64,000 bases of DNA, taken from Taeniopygia guttata (lineage: Eukaryota > Chordata > Aves > Passeriformes > Estrildidae). The notes under the pieces were generated by a model. It was not told where the DNA came from, ran no database searches, and was given only the letters and a program-made list of their open reading frames with translations. The stretch covers positions 69,867,501 to 69,931,500 of the forward strand of contig NC_133028.1 in NCBI RefSeq assembly GCF_048771995.1, given 5' to 3'. Below are positions 37,101 through 49,080 of this stretch, one piece after another. How positions within the stretch are numbered: position 1 is the first letter of the stretch; each line of letters opens with the position of its first letter. The translations under genes were made by a program, and so were the position numbers.

Positions 37101-40100
37101 TCCTGATCGCTCTAATTCAACTCCAGTTATTAGAAAGTGTCATTACATCTCAGGGTTAAATCTAGTAGTGGTAATTTATGGATTTCCGGCAGCTCATCTG
37201 CTTCTGGGTGATCAGCAGGCTTCCTTTGTCTTTCATTCCAGCTACACACAAAACCAGCAGGAATATCTAAGAGGGACAGGGCTTCTCCTGCGTTTGCATT
37301 TTTAAAAACATCATTCCTCCTTCTCACCTCTCTCTGCAAAGCTAATAAACCAGACTTCCACCAAGCTCTAGCAGAAAGAACAAAGTCCAGGTCCCCCAGA
37401 GTAACAGATCCATGATGCCAGCACCTGTACCAGCTGGAGCTGGCATGACTCAGCTGGACCTGCCTTTCCCTCCAATGGGGAAGGACATGCAAGTTTACTT
37501 TCAGGGTGGGATTTTTTTTTAAGCGGCAGTGTGCTCACTGTAGACTGCCTCAGCAGCAGCAGCAGTTTAACACTTCTGTGAGGCCAGTCTCAGTTGCTAA
37601 AACATAAGTTCAAGTGTGTGAAAGGAGAGGCCACCAGCTGTCAGACAGTGGCAGCCCAGGAACCTGGGGTCCCAAAAGATGCTGAAAAAGATTTGCCAGG
37701 CCAGTTCTTCTTCCCAGGAACTAGGGGGACATTTGAAGAGTGCTCCATGGACTAAGCTGCTCCCTTGGAAGGGAGGAGCTGTGGCATAGGACAGCAGTGT
37801 CCCACTGGACATCATGACACATCATGTCACAGAAAGAATTAAGGACAAAAATTAACAGAAGTCAAGGCTAAACCTGCCAGAGGTATCCCAGATACACACT
37901 AGTTAAGCAGATGGATTAAGCCAGCTGAGGCTCTCATGCAGCCTGCTCATTTCTGTCACAGTTTGCATGCTTCCTTGATCTGGGCATAACCCGAGCAGCT
38001 GCTTTTTAAGCTGAAGTTCCCAGTTGGAGACTTAGCAGAACCCAGCTTTCACATGTAAGAAGACTCCAAGCAAAAGGCCCATGGAAGAGACAGGTCAGCT
38101 CTGCTCTTGGAGAAACTTCCTTTCAAGAAGGAAACATGGCTTTCCAGTTAAAGCCCACAACCCAGACATCTATGGAGGACAAATTAAAAATAATCTCCTC
38201 CTCCAACACTGCTCAAGGGCTTTCCCAGTCCCAGCCATGTGCAGGTGCCTCCTCTATCTGACTGCAGGCTCTCAGGGCCGGAAAGGCTGGACTGCAGGTG
38301 TGGATATTTGCTGACACCCAGCAGTATTTGCTGCTTTTGGGCAAAGTTCTTCCTGTTCTGCACTGCTCTGTTTTGCCCTTTCCCCCATGCACATATTTCC
38401 CCTCTGACATCACTGGGAGGATAAGGGATCTGCACACAGCAATGGCAAAGGAGAGCATTTCCCAGGATATTTATCAGATGATGCATACTAAACACAGCAC
38501 CTGGGAGAGGTTATATTTTTATTCCTTCACTGTTCATTAAGCAAACACAGGGTACAAGATAAGGGTAATGAGGTGGTGGATTTTCATCTGTGTCTTGCAG
38601 GAATGAGTGTTACATGTCGTATTCCTACATCATAATCCCATCCGGCTTCACAGGTATTCCTGCAAGGTTCACGCTGACAGCATTTACTGGAACAGGAATA
38701 ACGCTGCTGCTTCCTTGTCCTTCCATAAGGGAAGAAAGGAAAATGAGGGCCAGTGACCAACTGCCTTCGCTTCCCACAATCCCCACCAGGACAACCTGCA
38801 AAGGGTAATCACCAGTTTGCCCACTGTGAGCCAGCTGTAGTTTCCAGTGGCAGGATGGTTGCTAAGGATAAAGGAGGCACATGCGAGATACACTAAACTG
38901 AGGACCGCTCATGGGGAACTGTCACTAGGGGAACTGTCAAGGTTCTGAGAGCTCAATCACTATTTGAGTTGTCTTCATCTGTCACCACAATTGCCAGTCC
39001 TGTACTAATTCACCTGAATGGTGCTACCTGCCATTTGGCATCTCTGGTGTCTCTCTGTCGCAGCAGCAGCACCTACACCCTCTGCATGGGTTTGGCTTCC
39101 AAAGCAGAGGTGCTCAGGTGACATGCACCTGTAGGATCTCAGCCCATTTTGACTGCAAAGACAGATCAAGATGCATCCCCATCACCTGATTTTGGACATC
39201 CAGGGAATGTCTTAACTGTCTTCTGTCTTCTTTGGGCAAACCAAGTAGGGAACATGGAAGTTAGCCAGTCTGTCACACTGGTTTTGTGAGCATCCCTACT
39301 ACCACAGTTTAATTCCAGAACCACAGACTCACAGCCGTGGATATCCAGGATCAGCAGCTATATGGCAGCCCTGGAAACACCAGTCTGTTATGGGAGGACT
39401 GGTGCTCCAAAACTGCTACAGGCCCATAGGATCATCTTCAGCATTGTACCAGGACTTGCCCTTAGGCAGAGATAATGCAGTTATGTACACCCAGTCATCC
39501 CAGCAGTGCTTCCACCCCTCTGGAGACATAGGCACCTAAGTACCACTGATCTTACTCACATGCTGCCCCTGTGCTCAGCCACAATGCTTCCCACCACTTG
39601 CATGAGGGCTGAGGTTCCTATGCCACAAAAGCAGAAATCCCCTATTACTTCCAGCCAGACACATTGGCCACTAACACTTTCCCCACTGTCAGACACAGTG
39701 ATCTTTATGCTGAGCCAATTCTCTGAGAGACAGGAGAATTTGACACAGGAAAACATAAGGACAGCAGGTCCTGGAACTGCCTGGTGAGTCTGGAGGTCCA
39801 ACACCTGCTGTCCCCACTGAGTGGGCATTACAGTGAGCACAAGATCAGTGCCAAGGCTCCTGCAGCAACTCCCAGAAAAGGCAGGGCCCTGGCTTGTCCC
39901 CATCACCACCACCTCTGCGTGTGGCTGGCATAGCACCGTGTCCCCTCAGGAGTGAGTAATATCTCTCTCCCACCACTGCCTTGCTGCTGCCCAGTCCCAA
40001 GCCCACAATAGCCAGGATATGAACCTGGCAAGGACTGTCACTTCAGTAAGGCTTCAGCCATTCAGCAGGGAACCTCCTCCAGTCTGGCATAACACCAATG

Positions 40101-41334
40101 CCAGTCTTCCCAGAAGCACCAAGTTCTGCTTACACTCCTGCCCTGGGAGGGGAAGGCAGTAAAGTGCTCATAGCACTTGTTATGATGCCACCTAGCTATG
40201 ACTAACCCATCCCTTACTATTAGATGTTGTGCCTGCCCCGGAAACAGAGAAATTCATATACAGATCCATGAAGACATACCAGTTCCTACCAGAGTCATTT
40301 TTGTACAAAGCATGGCTGACTCACGAACTACAAGATGTTTAGCCTGCTGTCCTGGCAAGTGAGATGCTGTGCAGCAGCTGCTCCATCAACTGTTATGGAA
40401 ATACCTGGCTACGATGAAAGACACAAACTCATACTGCAGTGGGCTTAGAAGGTGAGGAAAATATCTGTCCCAAAAGAGAAGTCTTGGAGTTTATCCATCA
40501 ACTACGACCTCGAGCCCAACATCACGAGTGTGAGAATATGCTTTGTCATTAAAGCAAGGTGTGAATGTGCCAGGTCTCAGGACTTTGCTGCCCACAGAGC
40601 TCAAGTTGCCCAACAGGGTCAGCTCTCAGCAGTCGCCACCTGTCAGTGCCAGCGCCCCGTGGAGGTGTGTGACAAGGATCGGCTCTTGCATCACAGCACA
40701 CCCAGGCCCCAGGACTCTAGATGCTCTAAGGATACACGTGTTCACTTGAGACTTTCAGGTAGCTTATGTCATACAATGGAGTAACACACTCCCAGCGAGG
40801 AGGAGGAGAAGTGTCAAGCAGCAGGAGGCCACAACCTGTTTTGTTATGATCAGGAAGTCTCTGCTGCTTTGAGGATTCACCCACTGAGCTCGCCCAGAGC
40901 ATGGCCTGGGCAAAGGCAGCAGGACCGGGCGACAAACAGGACAGGTCAAGGTGAAAGAGAGCAGACTGCACCGGGAGCAGAGCCGAAGAGAAGGGAAAGA
41001 ATGTCCACCTTCACTCAGTCACAGGACACACCTGGGCATCACACAAGCAACAAAACATCCTGTAACAACCCACCACGGAGTGCGGTGTGTGCTCCACTCC
41101 TCAGCTCATACAATCCACCCGGGTACACCTGTCAGTGCCTGGGACTTCATCTCGGAGAGACACCCATGGGCTTCACCTGAAGGCAAACCTGAACGCTATG
41201 CTTTGAGGCAGATTTCCCAGCAGCCCAGGACGCAGCACCCGATGCCCTTCCAGCCCTTGCCCGCGGGAAGGGGAACCTCGCCGCTTACCGAGGAAGAGCA
41301 GCAGGCTGCGGCCCCACAGGCAGCCGGCGTCCAT
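34041..41334 (-). CDS. EREG: Epiregulin precursor, five coding exons
   Basis: EGF-family ligand precursor acting on EGFR and ErbB4. Seen: exons 41289-41334, 35864-35947, 35611-35734, 34917-35063 and 34041-34101 join with consistent phases (1,1,2,2) into 153 codons plus TAG. Residues 1 to about 25 form a leucine-rich signal peptide. N38 (NCT) is a glycosylation sequon. The EGF domain has cysteines at 60, 68, 73, 84, 86 and 95 with canonical spacing, including YCFHGQCVYIVD, close to mammalian epiregulin. Residues 109-132 are the membrane helix beginning VALTVI, as in mammalian EREG. The short tail RRYRNKRRQTNASEYKEV parallels the YRNRKSK and EYERV tail of mammals. The ATG has G at -3 and G at +4. 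It sits between EPGN and AREG in one orientation. TGFA, HBEGF and BTC fit less well in the tail and helix. Confidence 0.95.
34486..34552. repeat. Exact two-copy 34-bp tandem duplication in EREG intron 4
   Basis: The unit beginning gaatgattcctgctgctttg occurs at 34486 and again at 34520 with no obvious mismatch. The identity implies a young slippage or duplication event. It is intronic, between EREG exons 4 and 5. Confidence 0.9.
34917..35063 (-). CDS. EREG: EREG coding exon 4 (end of EGF domain and membrane helix)
   Basis: Acceptor ctctcaccctcag before 35063, donor AG|gtgaga after 34917. 147 bases, phase 2 to phase 2. It encodes CDVGFSGVRC, a short stalk and a helix starting EYVALTVIVVLLFL and ending SYYICR. 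Confidence 0.95.
35611..35734 (-). CDS. EREG: EREG coding exon 3 (mature N-terminus and EGF cysteines 1-4)
   Basis: Acceptor atatctttgcag before 35734, donor AG|gtatgg after 35611. 124 bases, phase 1 to phase 2. It encodes VAQVGITRCKPEMKDYC and FHGQCVYIVDLDEHYC. By homology the mature peptide begins near VGITRC. Not visible as a long frame; it was found by matching the family. Confidence 0.94.
35864..35947 (-). CDS. EREG: EREG coding exon 2 (propeptide)
   Basis: Acceptor cttctcttacag before 35947, donor A|gtaagt after 35864. 84 bases, phase 1 to phase 1. It encodes YLFQAVLGTTVIPLCGPG and the NCTTAL sequon segment. The text VLGTTVIPLC closely parallels the mammalian EREG propeptide. Too short to appear as an independent open frame. 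Confidence 0.92.
41289..41334 (-). CDS. EREG: EREG coding exon 1 (signal peptide)
   Basis: ATG at 41334-41332, then MDAGCLWGRSLLLFL plus one base to donor G|gtaagc. No earlier in-frame ATG is needed. A TATA-like box lies about 130 bp upstream. Confidence 0.92.
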
Positions 41335-41360
41335 CGCCTCGGTCCCCAGGGAGCAGAGGA

Positions 41361-41430
41361 GGCGGCAGAAAGGGAGACGGCGGCAGAAAGGGAGACAGCG
41401 GCGGCAGAAAGGGAGACAGCGGCGGCAGGA
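41361..41430 (-). repeat. Short tandem repeat in EREG 5' UTR
   Basis: Units of ggcggcagaaagggagacagc (18-21 bp) at 41361, 41379 and 41400, plus a partial one at 41421. In the mRNA this is a CU-rich repeat 30-100 nt upstream of the start codon, without an ATG. Confidence 0.85.
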
Positions 41431-41439
41431 GCAGTGCAG

Positions 41440-41700
41440 CGCTGTGCAATCCCGGCCGGCCGCACTTTTATGTGCCCGAGGAGAGGCGGGGCCGGCCCGG
41501 TGACAGCCGGCCCGCCCGGCTGAGGGCAGCGGCCCGGCGCGGCCTCCGCGCTTCCTGCCTCGCCCCCCGGCCCTCAGGCCGGACCGGGCCGGGCCGCCCC
41601 CTGCAGAGCAGTGAGGGCGCCCCGGCCCGGCTTTTCCAGGGAGCGGGGGCGGGGGGCACCTCTGCCCCCTCCGGCCGTCAGCAGGTGCCCGGGTACATTA
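41440..41700 (-). promoter_or_regulatory. EREG promoter and CpG island
   Basis: TATA-like CATAAAAG at 41472-41465 on the minus strand predicts transcription start near 41440 and a 5' UTR of about 105 nt. Upstream to about 41690 the sequence is GC- and CpG-rich, with several GC boxes. The box type and its distance to the ATG are nearly the same as in AREG. Confidence 0.75.
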
Positions 41701-42929
41701 AGGTGCCCCTGGTTCCAGCAAGTAGTACTGCAAATACTACCTGGGGCCGTAATATTACCCGAGCCCTCTGAGCAGTCTAGCCCATGCGCTGACCTCCCGG
41801 GGCTGTGGATGCCCTCGGCACCGCTGTGTTTGCTTGCCATCCAAGCATCCATGCGATGTGCAGTGGCATGAGGCCTTATCTCCCATCTCCTGGCATTTCT
41901 GAAGTGACCCTCAACACACACGAGCAGCTGCCAGGGAGCCCCGGAGCTAGGGGCAGAAATGGCTTATTAAGTTACATCACAGGTACCAGGAACGCCAACG
42001 CCTCACCCGGCACCTGGGCTGGCCGCAATGGTCACGTTCCCTCTGTTCCCTCTCCAGCCCCCGGCCTCACCACGGCCCAGTAGCACAGGCAGTTCCTGGA
42101 AGCAACACCTCTATCAGTAATAAGATCTTTGAAAGACCAGCCAACAGCTACTTTTTTAAAAATTCCTTTCAAGCATCCTGTTGAAGCCCACGCTCTCTGT
42201 TGCTATATTAGGCAAGACCTCATTTGGCAGTTACATCCCACTGTGGGATGACTGAGGGATCCCACCCACCAAATCCCTACTGCACACATTTGCCTAAAAT
42301 ATGAAGCGTGTTTCATCTCAACAAGCTGCTCAGCAATGATGATTTACTCCTTTTCCTTTTAAAGGAAAAATCATCTTCCCCTGCCTTACCACTCTCCATA
42401 AAGGCACATTGATACCCCAGTTTATTGTGGCACTGATAAGCCTTGTGTTCCTTTCTCACAGTGAAAGGAACCTGAACATTGACACTGAGCTGCACTGCAC
42501 CAGCTGATGACTCAAGTATCCCTAATTTCTGTTTTACAAGCAGTTATTGATACTGATATTGAAGAGAAGTAACTATAGAAATTACTGTAGAATTCCATAT
42601 ACCACAACTCCATGTTCAGAATGCAGTTCTAAGTAATCAAGACATTCATTCAGGGGGCTGCAATAAATCTGATACTTACAAATCATACTCCTTATTTTCA
42701 GAGCATTTTCTTAGGTCTAGAGTGGCATAGAGATGCTGAAGTGAAAAAAGGCAGCATGTTGCTACAGAATTGTGTGTCAGCACCACTTATTAATTACCTA
42801 AATGGTATGAGAGTTGGCAAGATAAATGTAATAAAGCTCTGTGTGAAAGTGGCATTTAGAAGGATGCCCTCCACAGCAAGTGGGACATGATATAGCTGGA
42901 ATCTTTTTCTAAGTCCCCTTCTTTCCCCC

Positions 42930-43340
42930 TCTAATTAGTCATACCATGCAGATGGTGTCTTTTTTGATGCCACATGACTGTTTTGGTTGCTTCTTTAATT
43001 TGTGCTGATCTCCCTCATTAAGGATTTTATTGTCTGCTCGTTCAGGGAACATAATGAGTAAAGGAAGGAATTGCAATTATTAGCAACGTGTTTCTGTGTG
43101 TGGGCTCACAGATGCCTTAAAAAGCGGCATCACCGAAGAACTTCCACTTTATAATTAATTTTACCCTTAAATTCCTGTGTGATTTATCCTCTGAAGGGCA
43201 ACATTTAATTATAGCTTTGTACATCGGTACCCAGATACCAAGTAACGCTGACACAATTGGAGCAATTCATTGGAATTTCCTCTTTCAGATCTGAATATAT
43301 GGAAAACAAGTATCACGGACACATCTTTGTTTCATCTTTC
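42930..43340. promoter_or_regulatory. Enhancer-like block upstream of EREG
   Basis: AT-rich, repeat-free sequence with many homeodomain-type cores (taattag, ttaattat, attaat) and no coding signal. It lies 1.5-1.9 kb upstream of the EREG promoter. Its composition resembles conserved non-coding elements; conservation was not tested. Confidence 0.35.
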
Positions 43341-44692
43341 TGTAATGCTCTTTGTTTCACAGCACCTGATTTCGCATCCGGCATCCCCGCGTGCGGCTTT
43401 CACCATTCCCTCCCCCACGTGGACGCTGCCGCTTGGGGTAAGGCTGGCACGCACCTTAAGAGCCAGTTTTCCAAGAGGCCTTGCAGCATCAATGGGGTAA
43501 GGCAGGCTCATTGCATCCCACAGGTCCCGGTAGGAGCGACAAGTCTGTGCAATGCTCTGTTGGGCAACAGAGCATCACGGGTGCATCTCTGCTGCTGGCC
43601 TCGATTTCAGCCGGGGTGAACCGGCACGCCCAGGGCAAGGCGCCCGTGGATTTGTGCCCCTTGGCACCCCACCAGCTAGGAGCCCCCTGAATGCCTTGAT
43701 TTGGGGATTTTTTTCTTTACAAAGTGTAACGAGAATATGAGGAAGTACCTTCGGAACCTATGTGGAAACTTGCTTGCTTTTATTACCTTGCACTGCCTTA
43801 ATAACCACCTTTAAAAGAAAACCTCTCTTAACAACGTACAGAGGCTCAGCTGAAGTCCTTGCTTCAGTCCCTTGCAATGTCTCAAGCATCCATCTCCCCT
43901 TCTGGGACAGAGCAGCAGATTCACAGCAGTGATTATTGCACAGGTACAGACTGAGCCTTGTCTGTCAGTATTCTGCAGTCCATCAGTGATGGCACACAGC
44001 ACTTTCTATGAACAACATGCTCTTTTTGATTTAAGGAGGAAAAAACACAGCTTAAGTGTATATTTTTCTGGAGTGTCTGTTTTCCTCACAGGGACTCGCT
44101 GTGGAAGAATATATGTGTTCACAGCAATGAACACAGCCACTTTATCTGTGTGTTCTTACATACCTAAAACCATACATGGTGAGTGTCTGTACCACTTACT
44201 TTAGCTGCCTTCTGTAGGGCTTGCACCTAGTTTTATGCATTGCTGATGTGGGCATGGATCTGCATAGGTTTCATCTCCTGAAAACAAGACAAATTAGCAA
44301 AATCAACATATTTTCTTGCTAGAAAGTATTTTTGAAATGGAAAGAAAATCACTCCTTGTCTTGCGCTGATGCACTCATCACTGTTACGAACACATGCAGA
44401 GTAACAAAAAGCAGCAATTTCATAAATTCTCGGGAAAATCATCCAGAATTTTTCAAACACCATGACTGCACGTCAGTACATCCATAAGCAGACTTACATA
44501 CAGCAAGTTCTCATTGCACAAAATGAGAGATGCTCAAGAAATACTCTCAGAAGGTCAGACATCAATTGGAATACACCTCACTCTTGACAGCACTTTCATT
44601 TGAACTACACAAGATTAATATTAAGTTCCCAAAGGGGTATAAAAGGCAAGTAGATGTGGCATTGAAGTCACAGTTCAGCAGTGAGCTTTGCA

Positions 44693-44766
44693 GTGGTGGG
44701 GGGAATGGTTGGACTCAGTGATCTTAGAGGGCCTTTCCAATCAAGATGATTCCATGATTTTGTGAA
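44693..44766 (+). repeat. CR1 LINE 3'-terminal remnant
   Basis: ggttggactcagtgatctta, then gggcctttccaatcaagatg and attccatgattttgtg match the sense 3' end of CR1 with its terminal attctatg-type repeat. Opposite orientation to the other copies. Confidence 0.8.
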
Positions 44767-47700
44767 AATCATAAATGGTAAAAATCTTGAGACTCATGGG
44801 AACACAAATGCCCTAAGAAGGCAATGTGTTTTTAACTGGAATATGTAGACGCAACCAGCTGGAGGAAATGGAGAAAAGAAAAACCTTGAACCAAATTACT
44901 CTGGTTAAAGGTCAGTTTCAAATTTGCTGTGAATGCAAGGGATGAATTAAACAACCACTCTCTCCTATAAACTACAAGAGTTCAAATTCTGCACCCAGGG
45001 CTGGAAGTGGCTGATGCCTTTTCCTGTAAACAGAGCAAGAGGACAACATCGTTACTGGACAACATAGATGTTGTGTTATTAAAAATAAAGAACAATTCCC
45101 CAAATTCACTGACTTGGGTCAGCATTAACCAGCAATTTACAAAAGAAAGGGGAAAAAAAAAAAACCCAAGCAGCTAATTCTCATCCATCTCAGAAGATGG
45201 CATTGAAAAGGGAGACAGGTCTCCCAGTTCATGCTGCATTCCTCCCTAAAGGACAGTTTTTAAAACTTCATTCTCCTGGCTTGTATGACTTTGCCATTAC
45301 TCTCCCCTGGGCAAATCCTGAATGGCTCAACACATCTCACGGGCAGCAAGAACTTCTTAATGCTCAGCTGGTGATTTCCCTTTCCTAATTACAGCCCAGT
45401 GCTCCATGCTGAGTGATTTCTTAGCCTCTGAGGGGTTGCAGCCTTTCTCATTTGTGGAGTCTTTCCATGGTTTCTGCTTTTACTTGGTGCTAAACAAACC
45501 CACGCCCTTGCTGAAAGTGGTATCAAGCCAGGTCTCCCCCACATCACTGTCCCTATATCTATTAGCTGTTTCTCCTTGCTTTGGGTGAACTGTTTAGAAC
45601 AATTACATAGAATAGAATAATAGGATAAAGCTTGAAACAAAGGGATTTCCCCAAAGCATGTAGTACGTTGCAAACAAGCTGGGAGAACACTAGCCCCTTA
45701 CCCATCAGTCCTGTGTGCTGTTCTGTCCATCAGCAGCTCTTTGTGTTTATAAAGTCATCTCTTCCACAGAATTTCTCATTCTCCAGGGACAAGGATTAAC
45801 CACTGAGATAGAACATATGCAAAGGTGAAGATTGCCTTCTCGGACAAGTCACCATGTGCACACATGGGTGCATCATTCATGCCCCTGATCAGTGGCCAGT
45901 AGAACTGAAATTTCTAAATGGCAGCATGCCCCTGGTGGATGACCATATGGCCCACACACTCTATGGCTCTGCCCAGAGAGGGACATCCACCTGAGGACAG
46001 TGAAATGGAGGCAAACCCACTGCGATGGGGACCGGTGCAACTCACCAGCTGCTCTCACATTTTCTGCACAGCAGTCTCTCTTGGCTGTGGGCTCTCCACC
46101 TCGACCTTCCATGCCTCTCCTGTACCTCCCATGGTGCCAGCATGGGGAAGACAAGAGGAAGACACTATCAGTGAGAAGCACAGACCTGCTGAAGCACAGC
46201 ACTAGCCTCTAAGGCCTGTACTAAAGCCTGAGAAATATGTGCTGCACACATACCATCAATAGAGCCCCTGACTCTCCACTGCTCCATCTGGGAATCTTGG
46301 CCGTCACAGGCCTCAGATGCATTGGCTTCAATCCCTTTGGCAAGTTTATTTTGGCCCTTGATGAATATTTTGCTCTAATATCTCAAGCATATATGAGCAG
46401 AGGAGAGGCTGACTAGCTGGCTGTTTCCCTGCCTGTGCTTGGCCTGCTAAATCCAAAGCCACACTGAGCTGTGACTCACCCCAGGCCCTGCTCCACCACT
46501 GGAACTTCAGCTTTCCACAGACTCCACGTTTTGGCTGCAGCACAGCAGTGACTGTCACCTGCACACGGGAGCTGGGGCACCCTGGACAGGAGGAGTGTGT
46601 CATTAGGGATGATGGAGTAAACAGCAATCCACCTGAAACCAGCTCAGCCAGCACATGTTCCAGAAACCAAATCTAGGAAAGAGCCACAGGTCTCCGGTAT
46701 TTGTTTGGCCTGGTAACCAGCACTAAGCACTGTAGCAGATGCACTTAGTGGAATTCCCCCATCCACTAGTATTATGGGACACTCCCACTACTGTTCTGAT
46801 AATTACTGTTAATCATTACTATTACTGAAGTGACCAAAAAAAAAAGGCCGTGAGGATCAGACCTTTATTGTGCTGGCTGTTGTCATGCAGAGGTGATGAG
46901 ACAGTCTGCCCCAGGGAGCCTATAAACACAGGTGCCCAATTCATCGTTTCAGTCATGTTCCAAACTAGGACACTCTGGTCCCCAGTGAAGCTCTCCTACA
47001 ACTCCAGCAAAAATAATGTGTGGCACTCCCTGCAGCTCACATCAGCTGGGAGCCAGGCTGGATATCATGCTCTCTGCCTGCAGGCAGATGCAGGTAGAAA
47101 GGAAAGAAGCTGATCAGGAAGACTTTGATGTTGCAACACCCAGCAACACATTTCCATTCGGTGTTTTCCCTGACTGGGCCCAACCTGCTATAAAACTCCA
47201 TATTCTTTGATCTCCAGTGAATTCAGTACCACCAACTCTTGAGAGCCCATGAGTCACATGGTATGTGGAAACCTCTGGGCTTTGGTTTGGGAATGACCAA
47301 GACTACGCGAAATCATCCTCTAGTCACCTTCTCCTCCCATCAACGATCTGAACATCATCTCAGGTATCCAAGTCTCCTTGGACACTGTTCCTAGGTTACA
47401 CACGGAAGAAACGGATTAGCCAACTGGGTACTGACTGGAAGCCACAGGGAAGGACTGTAGGCCTCACTGAGGCTGAGAAGGGCAGGGAGAGCTCCTGCAC
47501 AGGTGGACACCATCTGCCTACAATGATGATTCTTCCTCCCATTTATGCAGGTCAGGCTTCCTCCAGGAAAGGAGACAGACCCCAGTTCTCTGGTCAGAGC
47601 TGGCTGTTCCCCAATCTGTCTCCAGAGTGCAGTCTGGATTCCTCCCACACTAAAAAAGCAAACTAAAAGGTGTTCAGCGCCTTCACGTTTCTCTGGTCTC

Positions 47701-48719
47701 TCAGCAAGGAGCTGTGGGTTTGCCCAAGGGCCAAGGGGAGGCGAAGGCCCAGGCCCCAGGGAACTTGTCCTGTCTCTCCATCCATGGGTACAGAGGGTGC
47801 CGATTGTTTGAGGTGCAAGTAGCAGATGGGACAAAACAGAAATCTGCAACTGGATGTCCTGGGGGCAAGGTGGCAGTGGCCAGTTGGCTGAGTGTGCCAC
47901 TTGCCACATAACTCCTCTATCCACCCCCTCGTCCTCGTTCCCACAGCTTAGCATTATTTAAGAGAGGCAGGAGATTTCCTTTATGACACTGGAAGCGCAT
48001 GCGTGTAAATCAAGTGGGACAGGACAAAGGCCAGGGCTGGGTTCAATTAGATCAGAGATGTTATTAAATTAACAACAGCACTGAGCTATGGCTGGCAGTT
48101 CTTGATCGATCCTCCTGCAGCCAGCGTCTCTGTCCTTCACAAAGGAATGTAAGGGCTAGGGAACAAGGATGAATTAGCCAAGGCTGCCAACCAAAAATTT
48201 GGTCTCTGAACCTCGTTAAACTTCTGAACAACAGTAGTTTCTCTATAGGATTTTTAACAGATATCCCTGCGAACCCCTTTGTTGTGAGACTGCACATCAG
48301 ATGCTCAGGATGAGACACCTTTGGCCCCTGACTTGCAGCTTGCCTACAGTCGAGGTCACCCCCTCAAGCATCACATGCTCACTTTCCAGCTCCACATCCA
48401 GATTAAGCTCCCCTGTCCAAACCTCCAAACCCAGCACACAAGCAGCCTGACATCAGCCTGAAGCCCACTAAGCACAGGACAGGATCTTTCTCAGGTGAAA
48501 CATGCCAGACCTGAGAGCCTGTGCGGAACACAGCTCTGCTCTTCTGTCTCCATCCTGCCTCCTCAACCCTTCCCCGTTTTGTTCCCGTAACATTCCCCTT
48601 TGTGAACCAGGAGAGAGATTTCCAGGAAGAGCTACAGCACACAAAGCTCATTACCCATTTTTCCAAACCGGACACTTTAAAGGGCGCACAGGTTAACTAA
48701 ACTAAACCAGAGGTCTCTC

Positions 48720-49080
48720 TGCAAGCCCTTTCCCAGCATCTTACACTGCACCTTATGCAACGCGCTGCGCATCACTGCGCGCATTTAATTACAGCGGAGC
48801 AGCTTTGATTGCCGTGTCACATCATCGGAGTGCCGGCTGCATTGCTCGTGTCAGAACTGTCTTTTACGCACATCTGAGTAACAGTGGAGCCTCTGGGCAA
48901 TGGCCTTTGATTGTTTATGTGGCTCCCATAAACAGGATATCACCAATTTGTAAATATCCTGTCAGAAGCCCCTCAGCTGCACTTGGCCAGTTTGATATAT
49001 GCCCGTCTGCAGCGAGTCTGCCTCTCTCTCCTTCACTGGTAATGTTGCACAACCCCTACTGACCATGCATTGCCTCTCGT
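48720..49080. promoter_or_regulatory. Enhancer-like block in the EREG-EPGN gap
   Basis: High-complexity, repeat-free sequence retaining CpGs (acgcgctgcgcatcactgcg) beside tttaattac and ttgattg motifs. CpG retention away from a promoter in an otherwise CpG-poor region suggests constraint or hypomethylation. The function is inferred. Confidence 0.35.

Noticed and set aside
42346..42370. Palindromic ttttccttttaaaggaaaa as a transposon terminus
   Set aside because: A single palindrome with no partner terminal repeat or target duplication nearby.
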